Positions 14,221 to 20,587 of a stretch of 20,587 bases of DNA are shown here, one piece after another. The stretch covers positions 1 through 20,587 of the forward strand of contig CANRJU010000014.1 of the NCBI GenBank assembly GCA_947631075.1. Direction: 5' to 3'. This DNA is from an uncultured Lachnospiraceae bacterium (GTDB lineage: Bacteria > Bacillota > Clostridia > Lachnospirales > Lachnospiraceae). Within the stretch, counting starts at the first letter, position 1. Every line of letters starts with the position of its first letter. The position numbers were made by a program, and so were the translations under genes. The notes under the pieces are model-generated. The model saw only the letters and a program-made list of their open reading frames with translations, had not been told where the DNA came from and did no database searches.

Positions 14221-14259
14221 AACAGCCTCCGTTCCGGAGCGTTTACATACAATCTCCTT
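14221..14259 (-). promoter_or_regulatory. Translation-initiation module, copy 3, with an upstream start-stop
   Basis: Read on the minus strand, AAGGAG (14254-14259), five bases, ATG TAA (14243-14248), then ACGCTCCGGAACGGAGG (14226-14242), five bases and the true ATG at 14220. The 17-nt core differs from copies 1 and 2 at one base (T to C). A complete ribosome site and start codon followed at once by a stop precede the real start. Either the module was inserted behind an older start, or the start-stop regulates initiation. Confidence 0.55.
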
Positions 14260-14296
14260 TTTTACATCTATGATATCACAGGAAATGAGACGGCGC

Positions 14297-14417
14297 AAGA
14301 AAAAGATTGACGTTCAGGCGGTCCGGGGTGTAACAGAAAGAAAAGATTGACGGTCAGGCAATCCGGGGCGTAACAGCAAGAAAAAGATTGACGGCCGGGC
14401 ATTCCGGGGTGTAACAT
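14297..14417 (+). repeat. Three tandem ~40-bp repeats, each with a promoter-like pair
   Basis: Units at about 14297-14336, 14337-14377 and 14378-14417 share AAGATTGACGG, a CAGGC/CGGGC segment, TCCGGGG and GTAACA. Each unit holds TTGACG (14307, 14347, 14388), an 18-bp spacer and TAACAG or TAACAT (14331, 14371, 14412). The third unit has the best -10 (TAACAT) and lies about 75 bp before the FliB-family start. It may be a tandem promoter array or repeated activator site; function inferred. Confidence 0.7.
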
Positions 14418-14490
14418 AAAAGGCAGATATTTGCGGCGCGTCGGACAGAGGAAAGGCGCGGCGGCTTTCGGGCAGAAGGAAGGTGCGGAA

Positions 14491-15696
14491 ATGATTGAGA
14501 GCTATCCCGCTTATTACGAGCGGTTTCACTGTATTGCCGGGGCGTGCGAGGATACCTGCTGCGCCGGGTGGGAGATTGACATCGATGAGAAAACGTGGGA
14601 GTTTTATAAGCAGGTGAAGGGCCCTTTTGGCGAGAGGCTCAGGGCGCTGATCCGGGAGTATTCCCCCGACGACGAGGATGTGTACGAGAGCCACGGTTTT
14701 GTCCTCCGGGCAGATGGTAGATGCCCTTTTCTGGACGACGAGGGCCTGTGCGAGATCTATCGGGAACTGGGCGAGGCGGCCCTCTGCGACGTGTGTACTT
14801 ATACGCCCCGTAATTTTCTGGAATACGGCGGTAGAAGGGAAATCGCCATCAGCGCCGCGTGCCCGGAGGCGGGGCGCCTGATTTATGCGGAAAATCAGAG
14901 AACTACATTTGTAGAAAGAGAGTCGGGAGAGGAGCTGGAAATCGAGGAGAGCGAGGAGGAAATTCGATTTGCGGATCAGATTCGGGCGGCCAGGGACCGG
15001 GCGATTGAAATTTTACAGAACCGGGAGCTGGAAATCGAGGAGAGGTTGTGCCGGTTTCTTTTTTATGCTGAGCGGGTGCAGGAGTGCCTGAATGAGAATG
15101 CCCCGGAGAAGATTCGGAATATTGAAAAATCCGACGGAAGCGAGAACGACAGCCGTCTGGAGCGCGCGGATGAAGCCCGCGCAGCGGAGAAAGAGGAAGA
15201 ACCCCGCGCGGCGGAGCAGTACGAGTATTTTCTCGCACGGCTGCGGATTTTTTCGGACATGGACAGCGTCAATGAAGCGTGGGAGCGGCTTCTTGACCGG
15301 ATGCGGGAGCGCTATGTGGACAGCCCGCGGGGAATCCTTCTCTACGAGGAGGACGGGAGAAAGTACCGGGAGGCGATGTCCCGGCAGGGCCGTCTGTACG
15401 AGCTGGAGCACCTGGCGGTGTACTATGTGTTTCTGTGCGTGGCGCGGTGCGTGGACGACTACGATTTTCTGGGCAAGGCAAAATTTGTTGCCATGTGCTA
15501 TCTCATGAATCGGGACATGGACATTCTGCGGTGCGGCGAGCAGGGAGGGAAAATTTCCAAAAAGGACCGCCTGGCGCACGCGGCGCTCTTTGCGAGAGAG
15601 GTGGAGCACTCCCAGGACAACATGGATATTCTGGCGGAGGAGTGCCTGTTCGACGAGGCCTGCGAGACGGAGGCGCTCTGCTACAGTATAAAATGA
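14491..15696 (+). CDS. FliB-family protein (flagellin lysine-N-methylase-like, YkgJ-type cysteine cluster)
   Basis: A 401-residue cytosolic protein. The N-terminal ~130 residues carry the family's metal-binding cysteines: C14, C19, C23 and C24 in HCIAGACEDTCCAGW, then RCPFLDDEGLCEIYRELGEA, ALCDVCTYTPR and AACPEAGRL. This is the CxxxxC..CC cluster domain (PF03692) found in FliB. FliB methylates flagellin lysines in enteric bacteria; in clostridia many homologues are so annotated without proof. Residues about 205-240 are an acidic, repeat-like linker (KSDGSENDSRLERADEARAA). The C-terminal helical part (YELEHLAVYYVFLCVARCVDDYDFLGKAKF) is typical of the family. ATG 14491 is preferred, with AAGGAAGG (14476-14483) seven bases upstream; the in-frame TTG at 14431 has none. 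No flagellar gene is nearby, so its substrate is open. Tandem repeats lie on both sides of the gene. Confidence 0.75.
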   Translation: MIESYPAYYERFHCIAGACEDTCCAGWEIDIDEKTWEFYKQVKGPFGERLRALIREYSPDDEDVYESHGFVLRADGRCPFLDDEGLCEIYRELGEAALCDVCTYTPRNFLEYGGRREIAISAACPEAGRLIYAENQRTTFVERESGEELEIEESEEEIRFADQIRAARDRAIEILQNRELEIEERLCRFLFYAERVQECLNENAPEKIRNIEKSDGSENDSRLERADEARAAEKEEEPRAAEQYEYFLARLRIFSDMDSVNEAWERLLDRMRERYVDSPRGILLYEEDGRKYREAMSRQGRLYELEHLAVYYVFLCVARCVDDYDFLGKAKFVAMCYLMNRDMDILRCGEQGGKISKKDRLAHAALFAREVEHSQDNMDILAEECLFDEACETEALCYSIK

Positions 15697-15890
15697 GAAA
15701 TTCGTAGAATTTCTCATCAGTGAAATTCGTAGAATTTCACATCGGTGAAATCCGCAGAACTTCACATCGGTGAAATCCGCAGAACTTCACATCAGTGAAA
15801 TCCGCAGAACTTCACATCGGTGAAATCCGCAGAATTTCACATCCATGAAATCCATGGGATTTCATATCAATAAAAATCAAGAATTTTATA
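15693..15890. repeat. Eight-unit 25-bp tandem array of small palindromes
   Basis: Units start every 25 bp at about 15695, 15720, 15745, 15770, 15795, 15820, 15845 and 15870. Each is a ~21-bp palindrome (GTGAAATTC-GTA-GAATTTCAC in unit 2) plus a 4-base link ATCR. Unit 1 is a perfect 11-bp stem (15693-15703/15707-15717) that includes the stop codon of the FliB-family gene. Units 3-6 (GTGAAATCC-GCA-GAACTTCAC) have mismatches. Unit 7 is perfect again with different bases (ATGAAATCC-ATG-GGATTTCAT), and unit 8 keeps ATAAAA/TTTTAT. Compensated changes argue for selection on the fold. There are no variable spacers. Confidence 0.85.
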
Positions 15891-15957
15891 GTATTTATCA
15901 ATAGGTTATGATAAAATATTTGTATTAACTGTATTAGATTCATTTTGGGGGAAAGAT

Positions 15958-17310
15958 ATGGCAACGGATCATTTAAATCTAAATCAATCGCTGGTCTTTA
16001 CTAATGACAAGTGCATTGGCTGCAACAAATGCATCAGCGTGTGCAGCTGCATCGGCGCCAATGTGGCGGAAGAAGTAGACGGACAGAACCGGATTTCTGT
16101 GGATGGCGCACGGTGTGTGGCCTGCGGCGCGTGCTTTGACGTGTGCGAGCACGGCGCGAGAGAGTACCGGGATGATACCGAGCGCTTTTTCGAGGATCTG
16201 GAGCGGGGAGAGAAGATTTCCCTTCTGATTGCCCCGGCGTTCAAGGCCAATTATCCGGAGGAATACGAGAAAGTGCTGGGAGGCCTGAAGGAGCTGGGCG
16301 CAAATCATCTCATCAGCGTTTCCTTCGGGGCGGATATTACGACATGGGGATATCTGAATTATGTGAGCAAATACGATTTCCTCGGAGGGATTTCCCAGCC
16401 CTGTCCGGCGGTGGTGAACTACATCGAGCACTATGTCCCGGAGCTGATTCCGAAGCTGTTTCCGGTGCAGAGCCCGCTGATGTGCGCGGCCATCTACGCG
16501 CGGAAGGTGATGAATATCACGGACAAGCTGGCGTTTATCAGCCCGTGCATTGCCAAGAAATTTGAGATCGACGACCCGAACAACGGGGGCGTGGTCTCCT
16601 ACAACGTGACATTTAACCATCTGATGAAATATGTAAAGGAGCACGGCATATCCGGCCCGCTTAAATCCGGTGAGATCGAGTACGGCCTGGGGTCCATCTA
16701 TCCGACGCCGGGCGGTCTGAAGGAAAATGTGTGCTGGTTTTTGGGAGACAGCGTTTTTGTGCGGCAGGTGGAGGGCGAGAAGCACATGTATCACTATTTA
16801 CAGAAGCACAAGGACTGGATCCGGGACGGAAAGACGCCCTATCTCTTTATTGACGCCTTGAACTGCAGCTCCGGGTGCATTTACGGCACCGGATGCGACG
16901 CGGACAAGGCATGGTCGGAGGAGCCGCTGTGCGCGCTTCTGAACATAAGGGAGCAGTCCAAGAAAAGCGGGAAGAACAGCGCCTGGTCCAAGAAACTGTC
17001 GCCGGACCAGCGGCTGAAACAGCTTAATAAGCAGTTCAAGGATCTGAATCTGGAGGATTACCTGCGGGATTACACGGACCGGTCCGGGGAGTGCATTTAC
17101 GAAACTCCGTCGGAGGAAGAAAAGAATACCGTTTTCGAGCGCATGGACAAGTTCACCGAGGAGGACCGGAAGATCAACTGCTCCTGCTGCGGGTACGACA
17201 CCTGCGAGGACATGGCGGTCGCCATTTACAATGGGTTTAACCGCAGGGAGAACTGCATTTACTACATAAGAAAACAGGTGGAGAGCCAGAGAGCGGCAGA
17301 TCATTTGTGA
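15958..17310 (+). CDS. [FeFe]-hydrogenase-like protein with ferredoxin and C-terminal Fe-S domains, non-canonical active site
   Basis: A 450-residue iron-sulfur protein. Residues 19-63 bind two [4Fe-4S] clusters (C19, C22, C25, C29 and C53, C56, C59, C63). Residues about 75-360 are the hydrogenase large-subunit domain that holds the H-cluster. C408-x2-C411-x4-C416-x16-C433 is a C-terminal [4Fe-4S] FeS domain. The H-cluster cysteines are kept (C149, C197, C303, C307), but motif L1 is SQPCP with Pro148 where TSCCP has the proton-relay Cys. L2 is SPC with Ser195 in place of Met, and L3 is LNCSSGC with Leu301 in place of Met. These changes match the sensory/non-canonical groups (C/D) better than the catalytic group A. 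No kinase, PAS or phosphatase gene is adjacent in the window. The role is probably redox or H2 sensing; assignment to a group is inference. The start is ATG 15958 after GGGGGAAAG. Confidence 0.82.
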   Translation: MATDHLNLNQSLVFTNDKCIGCNKCISVCSCIGANVAEEVDGQNRISVDGARCVACGACFDVCEHGAREYRDDTERFFEDLERGEKISLLIAPAFKANYPEEYEKVLGGLKELGANHLISVSFGADITTWGYLNYVSKYDFLGGISQPCPAVVNYIEHYVPELIPKLFPVQSPLMCAAIYARKVMNITDKLAFISPCIAKKFEIDDPNNGGVVSYNVTFNHLMKYVKEHGISGPLKSGEIEYGLGSIYPTPGGLKENVCWFLGDSVFVRQVEGEKHMYHYLQKHKDWIRDGKTPYLFIDALNCSSGCIYGTGCDADKAWSEEPLCALLNIREQSKKSGKNSAWSKKLSPDQRLKQLNKQFKDLNLEDYLRDYTDRSGECIYETPSEEEKNTVFERMDKFTEEDRKINCSCCGYDTCEDMAVAIYNGFNRRENCIYYIRKQVESQRAADHL

Positions 17311-17371
17311 TTTTTTTGAAATATTGTAATCCGGATTTCCGGAATCAGGTGTCGAGGCCGCCGTGTCGGTC

Positions 17372-17400
17372 TTGACATTTTTTACAAAAAAGTGTAAAAT
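17372..17400 (+). promoter_or_regulatory. Sigma-A promoter of rny with an overlapping dyad
   Basis: TTGACA (17372-17377), 17-bp spacer, TAAAAT (17395-17400). TTTTACA-N6-TGTAAAA (17380-17399) is a perfect 7-bp inverted repeat that spans the spacer and most of the -10 box, a good place for a repressor. The operator role is inferred. Confidence 0.75.
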
Positions 17401-17449
17401 AAATGTGCTGTGTTTTTGGGCAGTAAAATTGAATAAGGAGGTGCACCTG

Positions 17450-19018
17450 GTGCTTTTGTCAGTTCCACAGATTATCGTAACGATCGTTGTGGTTCTGGTG
17501 CTCTTGGCAGTGGTGGGCGTTATTGCGTGGAAGTCCGCAATTTCTTACCATATTAAAGTCTCAGAGGCGAAGGTGGGCAGCGCGGAGGAGAAGGCGAGAG
17601 AGATCATCGACGACGCGTTAAAGACCGCGGAGACCAAAAAGCGCGAGGCATTGTTGGAGGCCAAGGAAGAAAATATGAAGGCCAAGAACGATCTCGACAA
17701 AGAGATAAAAGAGCGCAGAGCCGAGGTTCAGCGTTACGAAAAGCGTGTGTTGGGAAAGGAAGAAACGCTAGACAAAAAGCTGGATGCACTCGAGAAAAGG
17801 GAATCTAAGTTAAACGCGAGAGAGGCGGGCTTTGAGAAGGAGAAGCAGAAAGTAGAAGAACTGCGTCAGAGCCATTTGCGCGAACTCGAGAAGATTTCCG
17901 GACTCACCTCCGAACAGGCAAAAGAATACTTATTAAAGACTGTAGAAGAAGATGTAAAACATGAAACAGCAGTTTTGGTAAAAGAGCTGGAGCGGCAGGC
18001 GAAGGACGAGGCGGACAAGAAGGCCAAGGATCTGGTGGTCACTGCGATTCAGAAGTGCGCGGCAGATCATGTGGCCGAGACGACGATTTCCGTCGTGCCT
18101 CTCCCCAGCGATGAGATGAAGGGAAGAATCATCGGCCGCGAGGGACGCAATATCCGTACTCTTGAAAATCTCACCGGTATCGATCTGATTATTGACGACA
18201 CGCCGGAAGCCGTTATTTTATCGGGATTTGACCCGATTCGGCGCGAGATTGCCAGAATTGCTTTGGAAAAGCTGATTGTAGATGGACGTATCCATCCGGC
18301 GCGTATCGAGGAAATGGTCGAGAAGGCGAAGAAAGAAGTGGAGACCATGATTCGCGAGGAAGGAGAGGCCGCTGCTCTCGAAGTCGGCGTACACGGCATA
18401 CATCCGGAGCTGATCCGGCTTTTGGGACGCATGAAGTTCCGTACCAGTTACGGGCAGAACGCGCTGAAACACTCCATAGAAGTGGCGCATTTGTCCGGGC
18501 TTTTAGCCGGCGAAGTGGGAGCGGACGTCCGCATGGCCAAGCGGGCCGGATTGCTGCACGATATCGGCAAGTCGGTCGATCACGACATGGAGGGATCCCA
18601 TATCCAGTTGGGAGCCGAGCTGTGCCGCAAGTTTAAGGAGTCGGCGCTGGTGATCAACGCGGTGGAGGCCCACCACGGAGACGTGGGAGCGGAGAGCATG
18701 ATCGCGTGTCTGGTACAGGCCGCGGACGCGATTTCAGCCGCCCGTCCGGGAGCCAGACGCGAGACGCTGGAGACATATACCAATCGTTTAAAACAATTAG
18801 AAGATATTTCAAACAGCTTTAAAGGAGTCGATAAGTCTTTTGCTATTCAGGCAGGTAGAGAGGTTCGAGTGATGGTTGTGCCGGATCAGATCAACGATGA
18901 CGAGATGGTACTTCTTGCCAGAGATCTTTCCAAGCAGATCGAGGCGGAATTACAGTATCCTGGTCAGATCAAGATCAATGTGATCCGGGAGTCCAGAGTG
19001 GTAGATTACGCGAAGTAG
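17450..19018 (+). CDS. rny: Ribonuclease Y
   Basis: A 522-residue membrane-bound endoribonuclease that starts mRNA decay in Firmicutes. In order: an N-terminal membrane helix (IIVTIVVVLVLLAVVGVIAW, about residues 6-26), a long charged coiled coil (about 35-190), a KH domain with G225-RIIGREGRN, and an HD domain with H370-D371 in LLHDIGK plus the later EAHHGD. The tail ends INVIRESRVVDYAK. Length and all domains are those of the family (~520 aa), so the gene is intact. Start is GTG 17450, with AAGGAGG (17435-17441) eight bases upstream; the longer in-frame ATG at 17363 would begin before the promoter. It has its own promoter and a terminator. In many clostridia rny lies near recA/spoVS-type genes, which are not present here. 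Confidence 0.96.
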   Translation: MLLSVPQIIVTIVVVLVLLAVVGVIAWKSAISYHIKVSEAKVGSAEEKAREIIDDALKTAETKKREALLEAKEENMKAKNDLDKEIKERRAEVQRYEKRVLGKEETLDKKLDALEKRESKLNAREAGFEKEKQKVEELRQSHLRELEKISGLTSEQAKEYLLKTVEEDVKHETAVLVKELERQAKDEADKKAKDLVVTAIQKCAADHVAETTISVVPLPSDEMKGRIIGREGRNIRTLENLTGIDLIIDDTPEAVILSGFDPIRREIARIALEKLIVDGRIHPARIEEMVEKAKKEVETMIREEGEAAALEVGVHGIHPELIRLLGRMKFRTSYGQNALKHSIEVAHLSGLLAGEVGADVRMAKRAGLLHDIGKSVDHDMEGSHIQLGAELCRKFKESALVINAVEAHHGDVGAESMIACLVQAADAISAARPGARRETLETYTNRLKQLEDISNSFKGVDKSFAIQAGREVRVMVVPDQINDDEMVLLARDLSKQIEAELQYPGQIKINVIRESRVVDYAK

Positions 19019-19062
19019 GGAATCCGCGTGACAGGCCAATATATTTGTCAGGAATAAGTAAG

Positions 19063-19106
19063 CCGCTGTGTCCGTCAGCATTGTGCTGTGGGCGCGGCGG
19101 TTTTTT
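19063..19106 (+). terminator. Rho-independent terminator after rny
   Basis: A long GC-rich stem-loop: CCGC at 19063-19066 onward pairs with the GCGGCGG ending at 19100, with an inner CAGCA-TTG-TGCTG, followed by TTTTTT (19101-19106). Confidence 0.82.
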
Positions 19107-19111
19107 AATGC

Positions 19112-19140
19112 TTTACTTTTACTGTAGCTTATAATATAAT
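19112..19140 (+). promoter_or_regulatory. Promoter for the lipoprotein gene
   Basis: TTTACT (19112-19117), 17-bp spacer, TATAAT (19135-19140); a second TATAAT overlaps at 19130-19135. AATATAAT-N6-ATTATATT (19134-19155) is a perfect 8-bp inverted repeat over the -10 and start site. The leader would be about 140 nt and contains ACTTGCA twice plus ATTTGCA (19204-19224). Confidence 0.6.
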
Positions 19141-19284
19141 GATATTATTATATTGGAAGCGGGAGTTCAGGTGTTTTTTTGCTCCGCGCGAAAAGGAATA
19201 TGAACTTGCAACTTGCAATTTGCAAAGTATTTGTTTCCAGAAAAAATTATCGAGAGGTTTTAGGAGTAGAAAGGGTGAGTGCGC

Positions 19285-20349
19285 ATGAAAAAGAGACTGA
19301 TGGCGCTTGTGCTGGCTGTGCTGGCGGCTTTCGCGCTGTCCGGCTGTACCAAGATGGAACTGACGGAGTACATTTCCAAAAAGGGATCGTATTCTTCCAC
19401 CATGAGAGAGTACATTGAGAAGGAAGCCATGGTGGAGATTGTGGGGCGGAAGATCGGCTCCGATTACATGAAAGACATTGAAAAAGATTTGAAAGACCAG
19501 GGGTGGACGTTTCGGACGATCAAGGGCAAGGAGTATTATGTCAGCAAGCCCGTCCGGGAGAGTTACAGCTCTTTGGACAAGTTGTATAAGAATAATCAGA
19601 GAGAGGCCGTGGGCGGAAAGTGGCAGGTCTGGGAGACCGGCCTGCATGTGGACATGAAAGAGCTGTTAGGATGCGACAACTGGATCAGCGTCGTGCTGGG
19701 GGAGGATCCGGGAGAGCTGGAGGACAAGGATTTAGAGGAGCTTCAGCGGAGATTGGCAAAGAGTTATTTTACATACAGCGTGACATTTGACTACGACGTT
19801 AAGAGGGCCAACGCCGGAGGCAAGATCGACAGCGAGAATCCCCAAAAGGTCACATGGAACATCCCCATGTCCGGCAAGCCGCCGGTTCTGGACGTGCGGT
19901 GCAAGTCGGGCATCACGGTGAGGGGAGTTACCCAGGGAGAGACCTACGGAAAGAATAAAAAAGTGAGATTCAAGGGCGTCTCGTCCGCTACGTACAAGGG
20001 AAAGAAGATTAAGAGCGGCGCCGTGTTCAAAAAACACGGACAGCACACGTTGTTTTTAAAGGCGAAAAATGGCGAGCGCAGGACGGTCTCATTTTTCATC
20101 GACAAGAAAAAGCCGGAGATCAAGGGCGTCAAGGACGGCAAGACCTATCACCGGAACCGGGTGTATTTCAGGGGCAAGGATACGGATTGCGGGATTGCCT
20201 GGGTCAAGATCAACGGAAAAAAGAAAAAGAGGCCCGATTACTGGTGGTATACGGTACATGATGAGGGCGTAAACCGGATTGTTGTCATGGACAACGCGGG
20301 CAATAAGACGAAGCTGCGGTTCACGCTTGTTAAAAAATCACATTCATGA
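19285..20349 (+). CDS. Lipoprotein with C-terminal Ig-like repeats
   Basis: A 354-residue exported lipoprotein. The signal peptide MKKRLMALVLAVLAAFALSGC ends in a clear lipobox with C21 as the lipid-bearing residue. Residues about 25-195 are a mixed charged region that I do not recognise (REYIEKEAMVEIVGRKIGSDY, KGKEYYVSKPVRESYSS). It may be a distinct domain of this protein's own family. Residues about 210-354 hold two bacterial Ig-like repeats: ITVRGVTQGETYGKNKKVRFKG, then IKGVKDGKTYHRNRVYFRGKD to GVNRIVVMDNAGNKTKLRFTL. The GxTYxxN, NGKK and DNAGN positions are typical of adhesin-like Ig folds. ATG 19285 is preferred, with AAGGG about nine bases upstream; GTG 19279 is too close. It would sit on the outer face of the membrane. 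Function unknown. A two-component regulator begins 140 nt downstream. Confidence 0.78.
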   Translation: MKKRLMALVLAVLAAFALSGCTKMELTEYISKKGSYSSTMREYIEKEAMVEIVGRKIGSDYMKDIEKDLKDQGWTFRTIKGKEYYVSKPVRESYSSLDKLYKNNQREAVGGKWQVWETGLHVDMKELLGCDNWISVVLGEDPGELEDKDLEELQRRLAKSYFTYSVTFDYDVKRANAGGKIDSENPQKVTWNIPMSGKPPVLDVRCKSGITVRGVTQGETYGKNKKVRFKGVSSATYKGKKIKSGAVFKKHGQHTLFLKAKNGERRTVSFFIDKKKPEIKGVKDGKTYHRNRVYFRGKDTDCGIAWVKINGKKKKRPDYWWYTVHDEGVNRIVVMDNAGNKTKLRFTLVKKSHS

Positions 20350-20362
20350 AACCGCGAGGCGG

Positions 20363-20424
20363 ATTATTTTGCGACAGCAGAATTTTTTGTGGCGGCGGAA
20401 TTTTTTGCGGCGGCGGAATTGTGG
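20363..20424. repeat. 18-bp tandem repeat in the spacer
   Basis: About 3.5 units with an 18-bp period: a degenerate one from 20363, then AATTTTTTGTGGCGGCGG (20381), AATTTTTTGCGGCGGCGG (20399) and a partial AATTGTGG (20417). It lies just before the terminator. In one frame it reads IFCGGG repeats, but no ribosome site supports a gene. Confidence 0.65.
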
Positions 20425-20435
20425 AGAGAAGGATG

Positions 20436-20470
20436 ATCCCCGGAGTGTTTTACAGAGCTCCGGGGATTTT
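20436..20470 (+). terminator. Rho-independent terminator of the lipoprotein gene
   Basis: ATCCCCGGAG (20436-20445) pairs exactly with CTCCGGGGAT (20458-20467) around a 12-nt loop, followed by TTT. Confidence 0.8.
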
Positions 20471-20490
20471 AAAATATAGGAGGCGCGCAT

Positions 20491-20587
20491 ATGGCGGCAG
20501 ATCTTTTACTGGTGGAGGACGACAGGGGGATTATTGAGAATCTGAGAGAATTTCTGACGGCGGAGGGATTTCGCGTATCGGCGGCTG
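20491..20587 (+). CDS. Response regulator, N-terminal fragment (runs off the window)
   Basis: The first 32 residues of a receiver domain: MAADLLLVEDDRGIIENLRE, then FLTAEGFRVSAA. The LLLVEDD strand with paired acidic residues and the following helix are the start of a REC domain, as in OmpR-type regulators. TAGGAGG (20477-20483) lies seven bases before the ATG. The output domain and any partner kinase are outside the window, so the subfamily is not determined. Confidence 0.8.
   Translation, partial: MAADLLLVEDDRGIIENLREFLTAEGFRVSAA

Noticed and set aside
15693..15890. CRISPR array
   Set aside because: Units are 25 bp head to tail with only a constant 4-base link; no unique spacers and no cas genes in the window.
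15979..16794. 271-codon minus-strand ORF opposite the hydrogenase-like gene
   Set aside because: Shadow of a gene with complete Fe-S motifs; no ribosome site or family match.
17298..17317. Terminator right after the hydrogenase-like gene
   Set aside because: ATCA-TTTG-TGAT before T7 is only a 4-bp stem, too weak to call.
19179..19418. 79-codon ORF overlapping the lipoprotein start
   Set aside because: Out-of-frame with the lipobox protein and without family features; the lipoprotein frame has the signal peptide and better start context.

Overview
The window reads as chromosomal DNA of an anaerobic Firmicute, most likely a gut Lachnospiraceae-type clostridium. This rests on the gene content: RNase Y, a CotF-family coat-like protein, an [FeFe]-hydrogenase homologue, FliB/YkgJ-type CxxxxC..CC proteins, an Rpn-family PD-(D/E)XK protein, a DUF4846 protein, several Lys-rich FN3 and BspA-type surface proteins, Ser-Gly pentapeptide spacers, and AGGAGG-type ribosome sites with sigma-A-like promoters. 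No tRNA, rRNA, complete insertion sequence or CRISPR array was seen. The species assignment is inference.

Layout. 1-2060: a surface protein with Pro/Thr spacer and C-terminal leucine-rich repeats that lacks a visible signal peptide or ribosome site. 2107-2988 (-): Rpn-family nuclease-like gene. 3000-3485: a gene-poor spacer with two tiny overlapping ORFs and a strong promoter. 3486-8028: a secreted FN3 protein, a membrane-anchored DUF4846 protein, a degenerate hybrid histidine kinase (REC and HPt intact, kinase half eroded), and a single-domain CheY-like receiver. 8186-9185 (-): MscL with a zinc ribbon, and a CotF/ferritin-like protein. 9447-11208: a three-gene operon of a membrane protein, KDPG/KHG aldolase and an unknown cytosolic protein. 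11209-11617: a palindrome-rich leader, followed by a secreted FN3/propeller-like protein (11618-13108). 13210-14220 (-): a membrane-anchored kinase-like protein with HHN in place of HRD. 14297-15890: a FliB-family gene with tandem repeats on both sides. 15958-17310: a non-canonical [FeFe]-hydrogenase-like protein. 17450-19018: rny. 19285-20349: a lipoprotein. 20491 to the edge: the start of a response regulator.

Two themes stand out. First, signalling proteins are present in degenerate form: a histidine kinase without its phospho-accepting His, a Ser/Thr kinase fold without its catalytic Asp, and a hydrogenase without the usual proton-relay Cys. All three suggest binding or sensing roles instead of catalysis. 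Second, intergenic DNA carries unusual structured elements. A 17-nt translation-initiation module, ACGCTCCGGAAYGGAGG, lies exactly 5 nt before ATG of three unrelated genes. An 8-unit, 25-bp tandem array of small palindromes shows compensatory arm changes. A cluster of hairpins is bracketed by an 11-nt direct repeat. A triple 40-bp repeat carries a promoter-like -35/-10 pair in every unit. These elements are the best candidates for something undescribed.
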